Of a stretch of 64,000 nt of DNA, positions 8,916 through 17,016 are shown piece after piece. The position numbers were made by a program, and so were the translations under genes. Every line of letters begins with the position of its first letter. Positions within the stretch are counted from its first letter, which is position 1. The notes under the pieces were generated by a model, which was not told the DNA's origin, searched no databases, and saw only the letters and a program-made list of their open reading frames with translations. This DNA comes from Desmonostoc muscorum FACHB-395 (GTDB lineage: Bacteria; Cyanobacteriota; Cyanobacteriia; Cyanobacteriales; Nostocaceae). The stretch spans positions 114,013 to 178,012 of the forward strand of contig NZ_JACJSF010000008.1 in assembly GCF_014698035.1 (NCBI RefSeq). Direction: 5' to 3'.

Positions 8916-9257
8916 GTAGTGCCTCTATAACATCATCCACAATACAAAATCAGACTACCAGAATCTAGTTCAAAGCTGAAACTTTTTCTCAATAAAATAT
9001 AAAATATAATGATAACTTTTTCAAATGTAGCCATCATGATTTTTATTTAATTGTTCGTTTGCTTTGCATAAAAAAATTTAATTGGATTGAAACAAAAATT
9101 AATTTTGTTCAAATACCATGATATTGGTGGTTTTAAAAGATGTTTTTGCTAGTGAAGGGTTCCGTAAGGCGATCGCAATTAATTTTAATTTTTGACTTGA
9201 TATTTGTAACTTTGCATTCTAAGATGGCTAAATTAGTGAGAATAGGTAGCAATAGCT
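8916..9257. promoter_or_regulatory. Divergent intergenic region between exbB and the tonB-like gene
   Basis: This 342-bp AT-rich region must carry the promoters of both divergent units. One HIP1-like gcgatcgc lies near 9170. No clear Fur-box palindrome or well-spaced -35/-10 pair could be fixed by eye. No gene is seen. Confidence 0.45.
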
Positions 9258-10733
9258 ATGAGTTTTTCTGGCATTACTGTCGAGCAACGTTCCAAAGAAG
9301 TTGAGGCTCTCAAGTCTTTTCTGACTTACAGTCTGATAGGTTCACTGGCGCTGCATATCGGCGTACTGTCATCAGGCATAAGTAATTATTTGACGAGAGT
9401 GCCGAAAGAACAAGATGAAGCGATAGAGTTAGCGATCGTGGATTCTCCGGCCGCGGAACCAGAAAAACCACTTGAAAAAATTCCAGAAGAACCTAAAAAA
9501 GAACCTGAAGTTGTTCAAAAACAATCTATAGAAACTCCACAAGTACAAAAACCAGTACAAGAATTGATTGAAAGATCGACAATTCAGCCAGTTCAACAAA
9601 AACCGCAACAAACTATTCAAAACCCACAGCCAGTTCAACAACAACCAAAACAAACTACTCAAAACCCACAGCCAGTAAATAGGGAAATTGCTCCCAAACC
9701 AGAAATCCCTGTGACAACTGTTGCTCCTCAGAGTGGTGGTGGAGGTGGCGGTTCAGGTATTGGTTTAGGCTCAGGCAGTGGTATTGCTGTAGGTACAAGC
9801 AGTGGTAGTGGCGCTGGTGGAGGAACTGGCACTGGCTCTGGTGGTGGCATTGGCAGTGGTACTGGCACTGGTGTTGGCTCAGGAATTGGCTCTGGCACTG
9901 GTAGTGGTGTTGGCTCAGGTAATGGTAGTGGTATTGGCTCAGGTACTGGTAATCAAACAGGAAATCGTCCGCCAGTAGCAACAGCGCCAACACCACCAAC
10001 ACCTCCAAAAATTAACAGTTCAGGTAATGGTAATGGTCGTGCAGCCTGCCGCGAATGTAATGCCAAATATCCAGAAGCAGCAAGGCGGCGAGGAGTTGAA
10101 GGCAGAGTAGAAGTAGCTGTTGATACTGATGCACAAGGCAATGTTACCAATGTTCGGGTTGCTCGCTCCAGTGGAAACCGCGATTTGGATGAAGAAACTG
10201 TAAGACAGGCGCGTGACTGGAAATTAAAACCCGCAGAAGGTGGTAGACAAGGGGTATCAATAGCCACTGAATTTGCCATACAAGGTTCACGGCGATCGCG
10301 CCAAGTTCAAGAACGAAAAAGACAAAGAGAAGCAGAAGAGAGAACCCAACAGACAACGGCTGCTAATTCCACAGAAGAAGCTCCAAAACGTAGGCGTAGA
10401 GAATTGACACCTTCATCTAATGAAGTTAGAACTACAAGACCAGCAATATCTGGATTTAGTAGACGATTGGAACCTCAAACAGGGGAAAGTACTCCTACCA
10501 ACTCATCATCTGGAGCTAGTACAACTCGCACTCAAGGAAATGCTAGAGAGTCTTTACGCCGCATCCGGCGTGAGCAAATGGCTAACGATTCATCACAAAA
10601 GCCACAACCAACCACAAATAGGCGGCGGCGAAGAGACAACTCTAACCAGAACAAGTTGCGGGACTCGTTGCGCCGTTTACGCCAACAACCCCAATCGCAA
10701 CCTGCTGCACCGCCTGCTACAAGTCAGGAGTAG
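9258..10733 (+). CDS. TonB-family protein with internal TonB C-terminal domain and long basic tail
   Basis: A 491-residue periplasm-spanning energy transducer, presumably working with the divergent ExbB/ExbD. It has a short cytoplasmic start, one transmembrane helix (about 26-46), a Pro/Gln/Glu/Lys-rich spacer (80-160) with repeated QNPQPVQQQP-like units, and a Gly/Ser/Thr-rich linker (about 160-235) coded by GGTAGTGGT-type repeats. The TonB C-terminal domain follows at about 262-344, recognised by AKYPEAARRRGVEGRVEV and the VRQARDWKLKPAEGG block. Unusually, another 147 residues rich in Arg, Gln, Ser and Thr follow that domain, with two LRRIRREQ/LRRLRQQ-like repeats. Such tails occur in some cyanobacterial TonB-like proteins, but the function is unknown. 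Start choice is supported by the hydrophobic N-terminus; the Shine-Dalgarno is weak. Confidence 0.85.
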   Translation: MSFSGITVEQRSKEVEALKSFLTYSLIGSLALHIGVLSSGISNYLTRVPKEQDEAIELAIVDSPAAEPEKPLEKIPEEPKKEPEVVQKQSIETPQVQKPVQELIERSTIQPVQQKPQQTIQNPQPVQQQPKQTTQNPQPVNREIAPKPEIPVTTVAPQSGGGGGGSGIGLGSGSGIAVGTSSGSGAGGGTGTGSGGGIGSGTGTGVGSGIGSGTGSGVGSGNGSGIGSGTGNQTGNRPPVATAPTPPTPPKINSSGNGNGRAACRECNAKYPEAARRRGVEGRVEVAVDTDAQGNVTNVRVARSSGNRDLDEETVRQARDWKLKPAEGGRQGVSIATEFAIQGSRRSRQVQERKRQREAEERTQQTTAANSTEEAPKRRRRELTPSSNEVRTTRPAISGFSRRLEPQTGESTPTNSSSGASTTRTQGNARESLRRIRREQMANDSSQKPQPTTNRRRRRDNSNQNKLRDSLRRLRQQPQSQPAAPPATSQE

Positions 10734-10797
10734 AGATGTAGAAGTGTTACGTCTCTAGAAGGATGTAGAATTTCCTGATTTTTTGTGAGCATTTCAA

Positions 10798-10842
10798 CAG
10801 GTACGGTTATTGCGATCGCACATTGCTATAAAACCGAACCTG
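10798..10842. other. Inverted repeat with HIP1 in the loop
   Basis: caggtacggtt at 10798 pairs with aaccgaacctg ending at 10842 (one mismatch), and the loop contains tgcgatcgca. It lies 65 bp after the tonB-like gene and 160 bp before hspA. No T-run follows, so an intrinsic terminator is not certain. The remainder of 10734-11003 has two AGCTTGAGATT direct repeats (about 10880 and 10952) that could be regulatory for hspA. Confidence 0.45.
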
Positions 10843-11003
10843 CTCAACTTGAAGGTTGATTTAGTCTAATAACTAGGAAGCTTGAGATTTGGCTTCATGC
10901 AATTTAAGATTGCTTAACAACCCATTTTATCAGCTGTTCGTAAGCTAAGAAGCTTGAGATTGAGCCTCCTAAGACTAAATAGTTCATCTTAGAGGTAATA
11001 GTT

Positions 11004-11501
11004 ATGGCACTGATGCGTTGGAACCCATTCCGGGATAGTGAACGTTTAGAACCATTTCGGGATACTGAATCTTGGGAACCATTCCGAGAAATCGATACCT
11101 TGCAGAGGCAAATGAATCGTTTATTTGACAGATTGATGCCAACTACTAATGGTGGTGAGAGGTCTGGATTTATATTTAGTCCTGCTGCTGAACTAGAAGA
11201 AACTGATGATGCAATTCGCTTGAAACTAGAAGTACCTGGTCTAGAAGCAAAAGATATAAATGTAGAAGCAACTCCCGAATCAATTTCAATTACCGGTGAG
11301 CGTAAAACTGAAACCAAGAGTGAAGAAAACGGTATTACTCGGTCTGAATTCCGTTATGGAAAATTTCAGAGGATAATCCCGTTACCTTCCCAAATTCAAA
11401 ATGACAAAGTGCAAGCTGAGTACAAAAATGGTATTCTCCAGTTAACTTTGCCGAAAGCGGAATCAGAAAAACACAAAGCCGTCAAAGTCAATCTTGGTTA
11501 A
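11004..11501 (+). CDS. hspA: Small heat-shock protein, Hsp20/alpha-crystallin family
   Basis: An ATP-independent holdase chaperone that forms oligomers and protects proteins and thylakoid membranes under heat or light stress. The 165-residue protein starts MALMRWNPFRDSERLEPFRD, with three WEPFRD/LEPFRD-like repeats in the N-terminal arm. The alpha-crystallin domain covers about residues 50-155, with VPGLEAKDINVEATPESISI and the NGILQLTLPKAE motif. A C-terminal V-x-V (VKVNL) replaces the I-x-I oligomerisation motif. The N-terminal PFRD repeat (three copies in the first 30 residues) is longer than in Synechocystis Hsp16.6-type proteins. A hairpin terminator follows at 11556. Confidence 0.93.
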   Translation: MALMRWNPFRDSERLEPFRDTESWEPFREIDTLQRQMNRLFDRLMPTTNGGERSGFIFSPAAELEETDDAIRLKLEVPGLEAKDINVEATPESISITGERKTETKSEENGITRSEFRYGKFQRIIPLPSQIQNDKVQAEYKNGILQLTLPKAESEKHKAVKVNLG

Positions 11502-11555
11502 TTCAATTCAAGATTCGGGAGTCTTGGACTTTCTCTGATATTTTGATTAGCTGTG

Positions 11556-11593
11556 AGAACCGCCTTCTAAAAAATGGGAGGTGGTTCTTCTTT
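11556..11593 (+). terminator. Rho-independent terminator of hspA
   Basis: The stem agaaccgcct (11556-11565) pairs with aggtggttct (11579-11588) with one G-U pair, followed by a T-rich tail. It lies 54 bp after the hspA stop. Confidence 0.8.
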
Positions 11594-12422
11594 ATACATA
11601 AATTGCTTTGCTACTCGTCACCCATCTACTATGGGGAAGAGGGCTTAAAAGTGGTCTACTTTATATAATTGGCAATTATACACACTGGTAATAACTTGAT
11701 TTTTCCATCAATAAAAGTAGAAGCGAATAATCTTGCACTCCCCTATGCTCAATTTCCCTGATGAAGTCGATGAAAATCGTTTCTGCATCCAGATGAATCA
11801 AAATCAGGGACTGAAGGATACTCTGGTAAGATTTAATTCACAGTCTATTCAAGCACCTCGAAAAGGTCTTTAAGAAACTATTGTCGAAGTGTAATCTTAT
11901 CCAGCGAAACTAGTAGTCTGCCAACCCAAAAATGCGCTTGTGAGGTCTGGGTAAAGGGTAAGGGATTTAAAACCTTTCCCCCTTCCCCCTTACCCTTTAC
12001 CCCGCTTTCGTCACGAAAGCGAACTACTAGCTTATGCTTGTCTTTTCTTGGCAAGATTATTCCGATATGTACTTTTCAATTTACAAAACTGGCATGATTG
12101 AGAGAGATTGTGCTTTAGTTGAAGACTACCCATTTGTATCGAAAGTGCATCACGTTAGGCAACAACAGCTAGTTATAGACAGTGGGAATTGTATTCACAA
12201 TCAAGCATCATAGAAATGGTGGTAGTTTTTGCTCATCATCAACTATATGCTGAGATGATAGTCAATGGCTAACTCTCAAGTTGCTCATCTGTACTTTATG
12301 TTCAATGTCAAATTCACTGATTTGAATAAAACTTCTACATAAACACACACTGATGCAGTTTGATTTGCTTGAATAGCTATATTGATAGGACGTTGATCCG
12401 AAGGCAATTCACAATCCTGATT
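11594..12422. other. Intergenic region with two short unassigned ORFs and a palindromic repeat
   Basis: No recognised gene. Two plus-strand ORFs, 11745-11873 (42 codons) and 12034-12213 (59 codons, starting MLVFSWQDYSDMYF), have no recognisable domain or strong Shine-Dalgarno. Between them (about 11950-12003) lies an inverted G/C-rich repeat, gggtaaagggtaaggg against cccttaccctttaccc, of a kind scattered in these genomes. A ctttcgtcacgaaag palindrome follows at 12004-12020. Confidence 0.4.
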
Positions 12423-12668
12423 ATGGCAAGTAAATTCATTGATGTTAGAGAATACACTGTCAGGGCGCACAAAAGACAGATTCATACTCGTGTTTTCCAG
12501 TTTGTCTGTAAAGAGTGTAACGATCTGACAAAACGCGAGACGTTCGGGCCTCGACCTTTATATTGCGAGAGATGTCGCCCTCCCCAAGCACCTAAGAAAT
12601 CTCAGCCAACATCTCAGAAAGCAAAACCCAGACCAATGTCTTACAAAAGTGACATCGATTTAAATTGA
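12423..12668 (+). CDS. Small zinc-ribbon protein of unknown function
   Basis: The 81-residue protein starts at the ATG at 12423 ([20 protein letters not shown]). An upstream in-frame ORF extension lacks protein-like sequence. Two CxxC pairs, C29/C32 (VCKECN) and C48/C51 (YCERC), form a zinc ribbon of the kind seen in small nucleic-acid-binding proteins. The tail is Pro/Lys/Ser-rich ([16 protein letters not shown]). The downstream gene begins 10 bp after the stop, so the two are likely one operon. I do not recognise a named family. Confidence 0.7.
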   Translation: MASKFIDVREYTVRAHKRQIHTRVFQFVCKECNDLTKRETFGPRPLYCERCRPPQAPKKSQPTSQKAKPRPMSYKSDIDLN

Positions 12669-12678
12669 TTGAAGCCTT

Positions 12679-13704
12679 ATGACTCAAAATGGACAATTAG
12701 AACCACCTCCGGGCACTTTCCTCTCTCCACTGTTGGAATTACGAGACTATTATGCTCGCCTCACAGAAGAGTATGAACGCCTTTTTGTGCAGGCGCGATC
12801 GCAACTCGATCATGTAGAAGCGTTGTTGTCTAACTGGTCTTTTTCAGATCCCAACAAGCAGATATCAAGACTGACGGCGGCTGATGAAACCTCAAATGTT
12901 TCCCAAGAAGGCTCTCTGCGGTTTTTATCGCCTCTTGATGACATGGACGAAATCAACTTGGTGGAGTCTCTACAGTCAGAACCCACAGACTCGGATAAGG
13001 TTGAGATCGATAATTCCTTTTCTGCTGCTGTTGATACAAAAGAGAGAAAACTTCCAACTACATCGCCAGATGCAAAGATAGCCTCAGAGAACAACGATAG
13101 TTCAACGAGGGTGGCAGAAATCCCCATGCTACCCCAGTACAATCACGCTATCTCCCGAATGGAAGCCATTAAACAGCTATTGCAAGAGCAGATAGGCACT
13201 GTCTGTCATATCGATTTTATCGTGCGATCGCTTTATGGAGAGTTAGATTCCAATTTATTCAAAGTAGTTAAAGGTAGGGTTCAATCTTCCCTCACCCAAG
13301 GTAGAGAAAGGAATTACTGGGTAACTATTCCCGATGAGCCAGGTTGTTATACTCTGGATTTAAATTTGGTAGCCCCAAGTAAACGCAATGGTGCTTCTAG
13401 AAACAAAAATAAGAAGCCTTTTGTACCCCCGCCAAAAGCAGTACCGATGCTCAAAACCTTTGAGGGTCAATTCTTAATTGATGCTCTCACCTCTCTGTTT
13501 GAAGAAAATCCAGGTAAAGTTTTCAGCGTTGCTGAAGTCATCGCCGGAATTTATGGAGAACTAGATTCTCAGCAAATTAGAGAGATCAAAAATAAGGTGT
13601 TGAATGAATTATCTAGAGGTTATCGGACAGGCAGATTCTCTAGGGTTCCTAACGAAATCGGCTTCTATACTTGGGACTCCAATCTGATATCGAAGGCTCG
13701 TTAA
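12679..13704 (+). CDS. Hypothetical protein with N-terminal coiled coil and two homologous C-terminal domains
   Basis: A 341-residue protein of unknown function. Residues about 17-52 look like a helical coiled coil (LLELRDYYARLTEEYERLF), followed by an acidic/Ser-rich linker (about 55-150). The C-terminal half is an internal duplication: residues about 157-231 and 260-337 share the pattern of a helix, then (S/I)YGELDS, a basic helix, LxxG/SRGxxxxR, a VPxExGxYTxDxNL ending and similar spacing. This layout suggests two winged-helix-like modules, which is an inference. It lies 10 bp after the zinc-ribbon gene, so the pair probably acts together, possibly on nucleic acid. The final 120 bp run up to a G-rich repeat element. 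Confidence 0.7.
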   Translation: MTQNGQLEPPPGTFLSPLLELRDYYARLTEEYERLFVQARSQLDHVEALLSNWSFSDPNKQISRLTAADETSNVSQEGSLRFLSPLDDMDEINLVESLQSEPTDSDKVEIDNSFSAAVDTKERKLPTTSPDAKIASENNDSSTRVAEIPMLPQYNHAISRMEAIKQLLQEQIGTVCHIDFIVRSLYGELDSNLFKVVKGRVQSSLTQGRERNYWVTIPDEPGCYTLDLNLVAPSKRNGASRNKNKKPFVPPPKAVPMLKTFEGQFLIDALTSLFEENPGKVFSVAEVIAGIYGELDSQQIREIKNKVLNELSRGYRTGRFSRVPNEIGFYTWDSNLISKAR

Positions 13705-13767
13705 ATGGGCATAGGGATTAGGTGACAGGTAACAGGTGACAGGTGATAGGGAATAATCTGTAACCCT

Positions 13768-13902
13768 GTACCTGGATTTCTCACAAGTGAGAAATCAAGG
13801 AGTGTGGGAGGTGTGGGAGGTGTGGGAGGATGGGGAAGAAATCTGACCCCGCACACTCCCCACACTCCTCTGCCTACAGTATCGTGAGAAATCCGGGTGT
13901 AC
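13768..13902. repeat. Palindromic G-rich repeat element between two convergent genes
   Basis: gtacctggatttctcac at 13768 is mirrored by gtgagaaatccgggtgtac ending at 13902. The interior has three gtgtgggag units and a matching cacactccc run. It shares the G-rich core, but not the ends, with the family 2 elements at 27637, 32664 and 54855. Confidence 0.65.
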
Positions 13903-13947
13903 CCTGTAACCTGTACCCTATTCCCTTCTTCACTCCCCAATCCCCTG

Positions 13948-15468
13948 CTATCCCAAAAACAGCTTGTATGCGGGATTCTTATTTTCATCCCAATAGCGAT
14001 AGCCCAGGTTATCCAGAAAAGCTTGCCACTCTTCCATCTCGTGGGGAGGAACCTGGATACCAACGACGATTCGTCCGTAGTCTGCGCCGTTGTTGCGGTA
14101 GTGAAAAAGGCTAATATTCCAGTCGGGACTCATGGAAGTCACAAACTTCATCAATGCGCCGGGACGTTCGGGAAACTCAAAACGGTAAAGTAATTCATTA
14201 TGAGCTAGGGGAGAGTGCCCACCCACCATGTGCCGCAGATGTAATTTAGTTAGTTCATCGTCTGTTAAATCAAGAGTTTCAAATCCTTGAGCTTCAAAGG
14301 TTTCTACCATCTTTGCAGCATCAGCACGGTTTTGAATTTGCACACCTACAAAAATATGGGCTGTTTTTTCATCAGCAATGCGATAATTAAACTCGGTAAG
14401 ATTACGGTTGCCAATACATTCACAAAACTGGCGAATACTTCCCCGTTCTTCAGGAATTGTGACTGCAAAGATTGCTTCCCGACGTTCGCCCAACTGGGCC
14501 CGTTCTGCCACGAAGCGGAGACGATCAAAATTCATGTTTGCACCACAGGCTACGGCAATTAAGGTTTGTCCCTCAATTTGTTCTCGTTCTGCGTAGGCTT
14601 TGGCAGCTGCGATCGCTAATGCACCGGCTGGCTCTAAAATTGATCGCGTATCCTCAAATACGTCTTTAATCGCAGCACAAGTATCATCAGTATCCACCAG
14701 AATGATTTCATCTACATACTGCTGACATAAACGGAAGGTTTCTTCACCTACTTCTCGCACCGCCACACCATCAGCAAATAACCCCACTTGGGACAAACGC
14801 ACCCGATGTCCGGCTTTTAGCGATTGAGACATCGCATCAGCATCTACTGGTTCAACACCAATAATCTTGATTTCAGGACGCAATCGTTTTACATAAGCCC
14901 CAATCCCAGAAATCAATCCACCACCTCCAATTGCAACAAAAATTGCATGGATGGGCTGCTGATATTGCCGTAAAATTTCCATCCCGATGGTTCCCTGTCC
15001 AGCAATTACATGAGGGTCATCAAAGGGATGAATAAACGTCAAACCTTTTTCCACTTCTAATTCACGGGCATAGCTATAAGCATCGTCGTAGGTGTTTCCA
15101 TGTAACACGACTGCTCCGCCCCTCATTCTCACTGCGTCCACCTTGACTTGAGGTGTGGTTATTGGCATGACGATAATTGCTTTGGTTCCCAAACGATTGG
15201 CTGCAAGGGCGACTCCTTGAGCATGGTTGCCCGCAGACGCGGCAATTACACCCTGTGCCAAGATATCTGGTGGTAGTTGCACCATTTTGTTATAAGCACC
15301 CCGCAGTTTAAAGGAAAATACTGACTGCATATCCTCACGTTTCAACAGGAGTTGATTATTCAACCGCGCAGACAAATTTGGTGCATACTCCAGTGGTGTT
15401 TCTTGGGCAACATCATATACACGGGCAGTCAGGATTTGGATAAGGTAGTCGCAATACATGGGTGTCAA
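13948..15468 (-). CDS. ilvA: Threonine ammonia-lyase, biosynthetic
   Basis: A PLP enzyme deaminating threonine to 2-oxobutanoate, the first step towards isoleucine. The PLP lysine is K54 in SFKLRGAY, and the glycine loop is FVAIGGGGLISG. Two ACT-like regulatory domains occupy the last 170 residues or so (AIFAVTIPEERGSI and HNELLYRFEFPERPGAL), as in the allosteric biosynthetic form; catabolic TdcB lacks these. The ORF start at 15468 gives MTPMYCDYL; the internal ATG three codons later is equally possible. Length of 506 residues fits E. coli IlvA. It is convergent with the duplicated-domain protein and not in an ilv operon. Confidence 0.95.
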   Translation of the reverse strand: MTPMYCDYLIQILTARVYDVAQETPLEYAPNLSARLNNQLLLKREDMQSVFSFKLRGAYNKMVQLPPDILAQGVIAASAGNHAQGVALAANRLGTKAIIVMPITTPQVKVDAVRMRGGAVVLHGNTYDDAYSYARELEVEKGLTFIHPFDDPHVIAGQGTIGMEILRQYQQPIHAIFVAIGGGGLISGIGAYVKRLRPEIKIIGVEPVDADAMSQSLKAGHRVRLSQVGLFADGVAVREVGEETFRLCQQYVDEIILVDTDDTCAAIKDVFEDTRSILEPAGALAIAAAKAYAEREQIEGQTLIAVACGANMNFDRLRFVAERAQLGERREAIFAVTIPEERGSIRQFCECIGNRNLTEFNYRIADEKTAHIFVGVQIQNRADAAKMVETFEAQGFETLDLTDDELTKLHLRHMVGGHSPLAHNELLYRFEFPERPGALMKFVTSMSPDWNISLFHYRNNGADYGRIVVGIQVPPHEMEEWQAFLDNLGYRYWDENKNPAYKLFLG

Positions 15469-15857
15469 GGTGTTAGCAAATGCCGGATGAAAACTAATTT
15501 TACGTTACAAGCGATCGCACTGGTTTTATTTAATTCCATCTTTTGTAATTTTGGGTGGATAAAATTTCAATATTACTAATCCTTTGGGAATAGAAATAAG
15601 TATCAGTAATTGAGCTTTTTTAGTAGCTTAAAATTTAGTGCGATCGCTGGTAGGTTCATTTTAAAAGAGTTTCGCCAACCGTCCAGATATTTAGCTCAAC
15701 AAATAAGTATAATGTTGCTTATGAACATAAGTTTTCAATTTATGATAAAGTATCGATAGAAGATTAAATTCGGCTGTGTAGTTTGTTTTTATAGATACTT
15801 GTATTACAGACCTCTCCGCATCTAAATCTCTGCACCCTCTGATTCTGGAGATATTGT
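15469..15857. promoter_or_regulatory. Divergent intergenic region and long leader of the RRM gene
   Basis: 389 bp between ilvA and the RNA-binding protein gene hold HIP1-like sites near 15510 and 15640. The RRM genes of cyanobacteria are cold-induced and often have long 5' leaders; about 120 bp upstream of the ATG at 15858 could be such a leader. No fixed promoter was identified. Confidence 0.4.
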
Positions 15858-16160
15858 ATGTCAATTTACGTTGGTAATCTATCTTATGAGGTTAAAGAAG
15901 AGGATCTCCGCCACGTTTTTGCAGAATACGGAACGGTAAAAAATGTTCAATTGCCTATCGACCGAGAAACAGGTCGGATGAGAGGTTTCGGCTTTGTAGA
16001 AATGGAATCAGACGCACAAGAAACAGCAGCAATTGAAGCCCTTGATAATGCTGAGTGGATGGGTAGGAGCTTAAAAGTGAATAAAGCTAAACCCAAGACT
16101 GATGGAGGTTCCTCTGGCGGTAGAAGGGGTGGTGATGGTGGTTCCTCTCGCCGTTATTAA
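15858..16160 (+). CDS. RNA-binding protein with one RRM domain and Gly-rich tail
   Basis: A cyanobacterial Rbp-type RNA-binding protein of 100 residues. One RRM fills residues 1-80, with RNP2 IYVGNL near the start and RNP1 RGFGFVEM in the middle. A short Gly/Arg/Ser-rich tail (GGSSGGRRGGDGGSSRRY) follows. Family members are cold-induced and help localise or stabilise mRNA, including photosynthesis transcripts. The gene is monocistronic with a clear terminator at 16197. The exact paralogue (rbpA, rbpF, and so on) cannot be assigned without alignment. Confidence 0.93.
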   Translation: MSIYVGNLSYEVKEEDLRHVFAEYGTVKNVQLPIDRETGRMRGFGFVEMESDAQETAAIEALDNAEWMGRSLKVNKAKPKTDGGSSGGRRGGDGGSSRRY

Positions 16161-16196
16161 GGTTTAAAGCTAAGAATTTAGCTCTAAAGTCTTGAG

Positions 16197-16223
16197 GGCA
16201 GACAAGGCCGTCTGCCTTTTTTT
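16197..16223 (+). terminator. Rho-independent terminator of the RRM gene
   Basis: ggcagac pairs with gtctgcc across the 6-nt loop aaggcc and is followed by seven T residues. It lies 37 bp after the stop codon. Confidence 0.9.
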
Positions 16224-16290
16224 GTGCTTCTGTTGATTTTTGTTAGCCTAGTTTTCCGTAGGTATCGTTTTTGTAATAAGTGTAGCAGCC

Positions 16291-16794
16291 ATGAACCCAG
16301 AAGCTAAACATATTGTTAGCGAACTAAGGCATAAGTTCTACTCTAACTTCGCTGCTTCTATGAATATGCCGGTAATCGTAACTGGTACATCTTATAGTAG
16401 TAATTCCCCGATCGCATCTTGGATGGATCATAGGGAAAGATTGAACTATGTAAATGTATACGCTTATACCGCACCTGATGAATTTGTCCCATTCCGTCCG
16501 TTCATTCTTCGACTGGCTATAAACAAGAGTGCTGGGAGAGTGGCGACGTTCAGAAAAGGACAAGTCTGCCGAGGTCTTAATTTGATGTGGGACTTTGAAT
16601 TAACTGTGCTACCAAAAGAAATCTTAGACTTTCTTCCCTGGATAGTTAATTTAGTGGAGGCTCATGACAAAGGTTCATCCTTATTGCTACAATCACCACC
16701 TCATTCATTTGAATTAGAAGTGCCAGAGGTTGGGTTTTTTGATAACGCTTGGACTCAGAAAGCTAGGCTTCTTGCAAATTCGACAATATCTTAA
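16291..16794 (+). CDS. Hypothetical protein
   Basis: A 167-residue protein with normal codon composition and an ATG start (MNPEAKHIVSELRHKFYSNF). It has no recognised domain, no signal peptide and no transmembrane helix. It contains a proline-framed middle region (ASWMDHRERLNYVNVYAYTA) and a hydrophobic PKEILDFLPWIVNLVEAH segment. Upstream is the RRM gene terminator and downstream 220 bp of AT-rich DNA, so it is probably monocistronic. I do not recognise it. Confidence 0.6.
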   Translation: MNPEAKHIVSELRHKFYSNFAASMNMPVIVTGTSYSSNSPIASWMDHRERLNYVNVYAYTAPDEFVPFRPFILRLAINKSAGRVATFRKGQVCRGLNLMWDFELTVLPKEILDFLPWIVNLVEAHDKGSSLLLQSPPHSFELEVPEVGFFDNAWTQKARLLANSTIS

Positions 16795-17016
16795 TGCTTA
16801 GTGATTAAGTTGCTAGTTAAAAGCAACTAAAAATATATATTATCTAATACAAAAGTAGCGAATCCACTTTGGTGAATGTCCAAAATATTTGTCAACTTTT
16901 AAAACAAAATAGACAAGGTTGCACGACTGCTAGAAGATTCTCCTCATTTATCAGCTAATCATGCTACTCGTGCGTTAATGCCTGATAATTAATAAGGCAA
17001 TCTACAGAGAGCAAAC

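Noticed and set aside
9655..10008. His/Gln/Tyr-rich minus ORF inside the tonB-like gene
   Set aside because: Complement of the Gly/Ser repeat coding region; no independent support.
16914..16992. Frame reading NKIDKVARLLEDSPHLSANH before the aldo/keto reductase
   Set aside because: Looks somewhat protein-like but has an upstream stop, no start and only about 25 codons; too little to call a gene relic.
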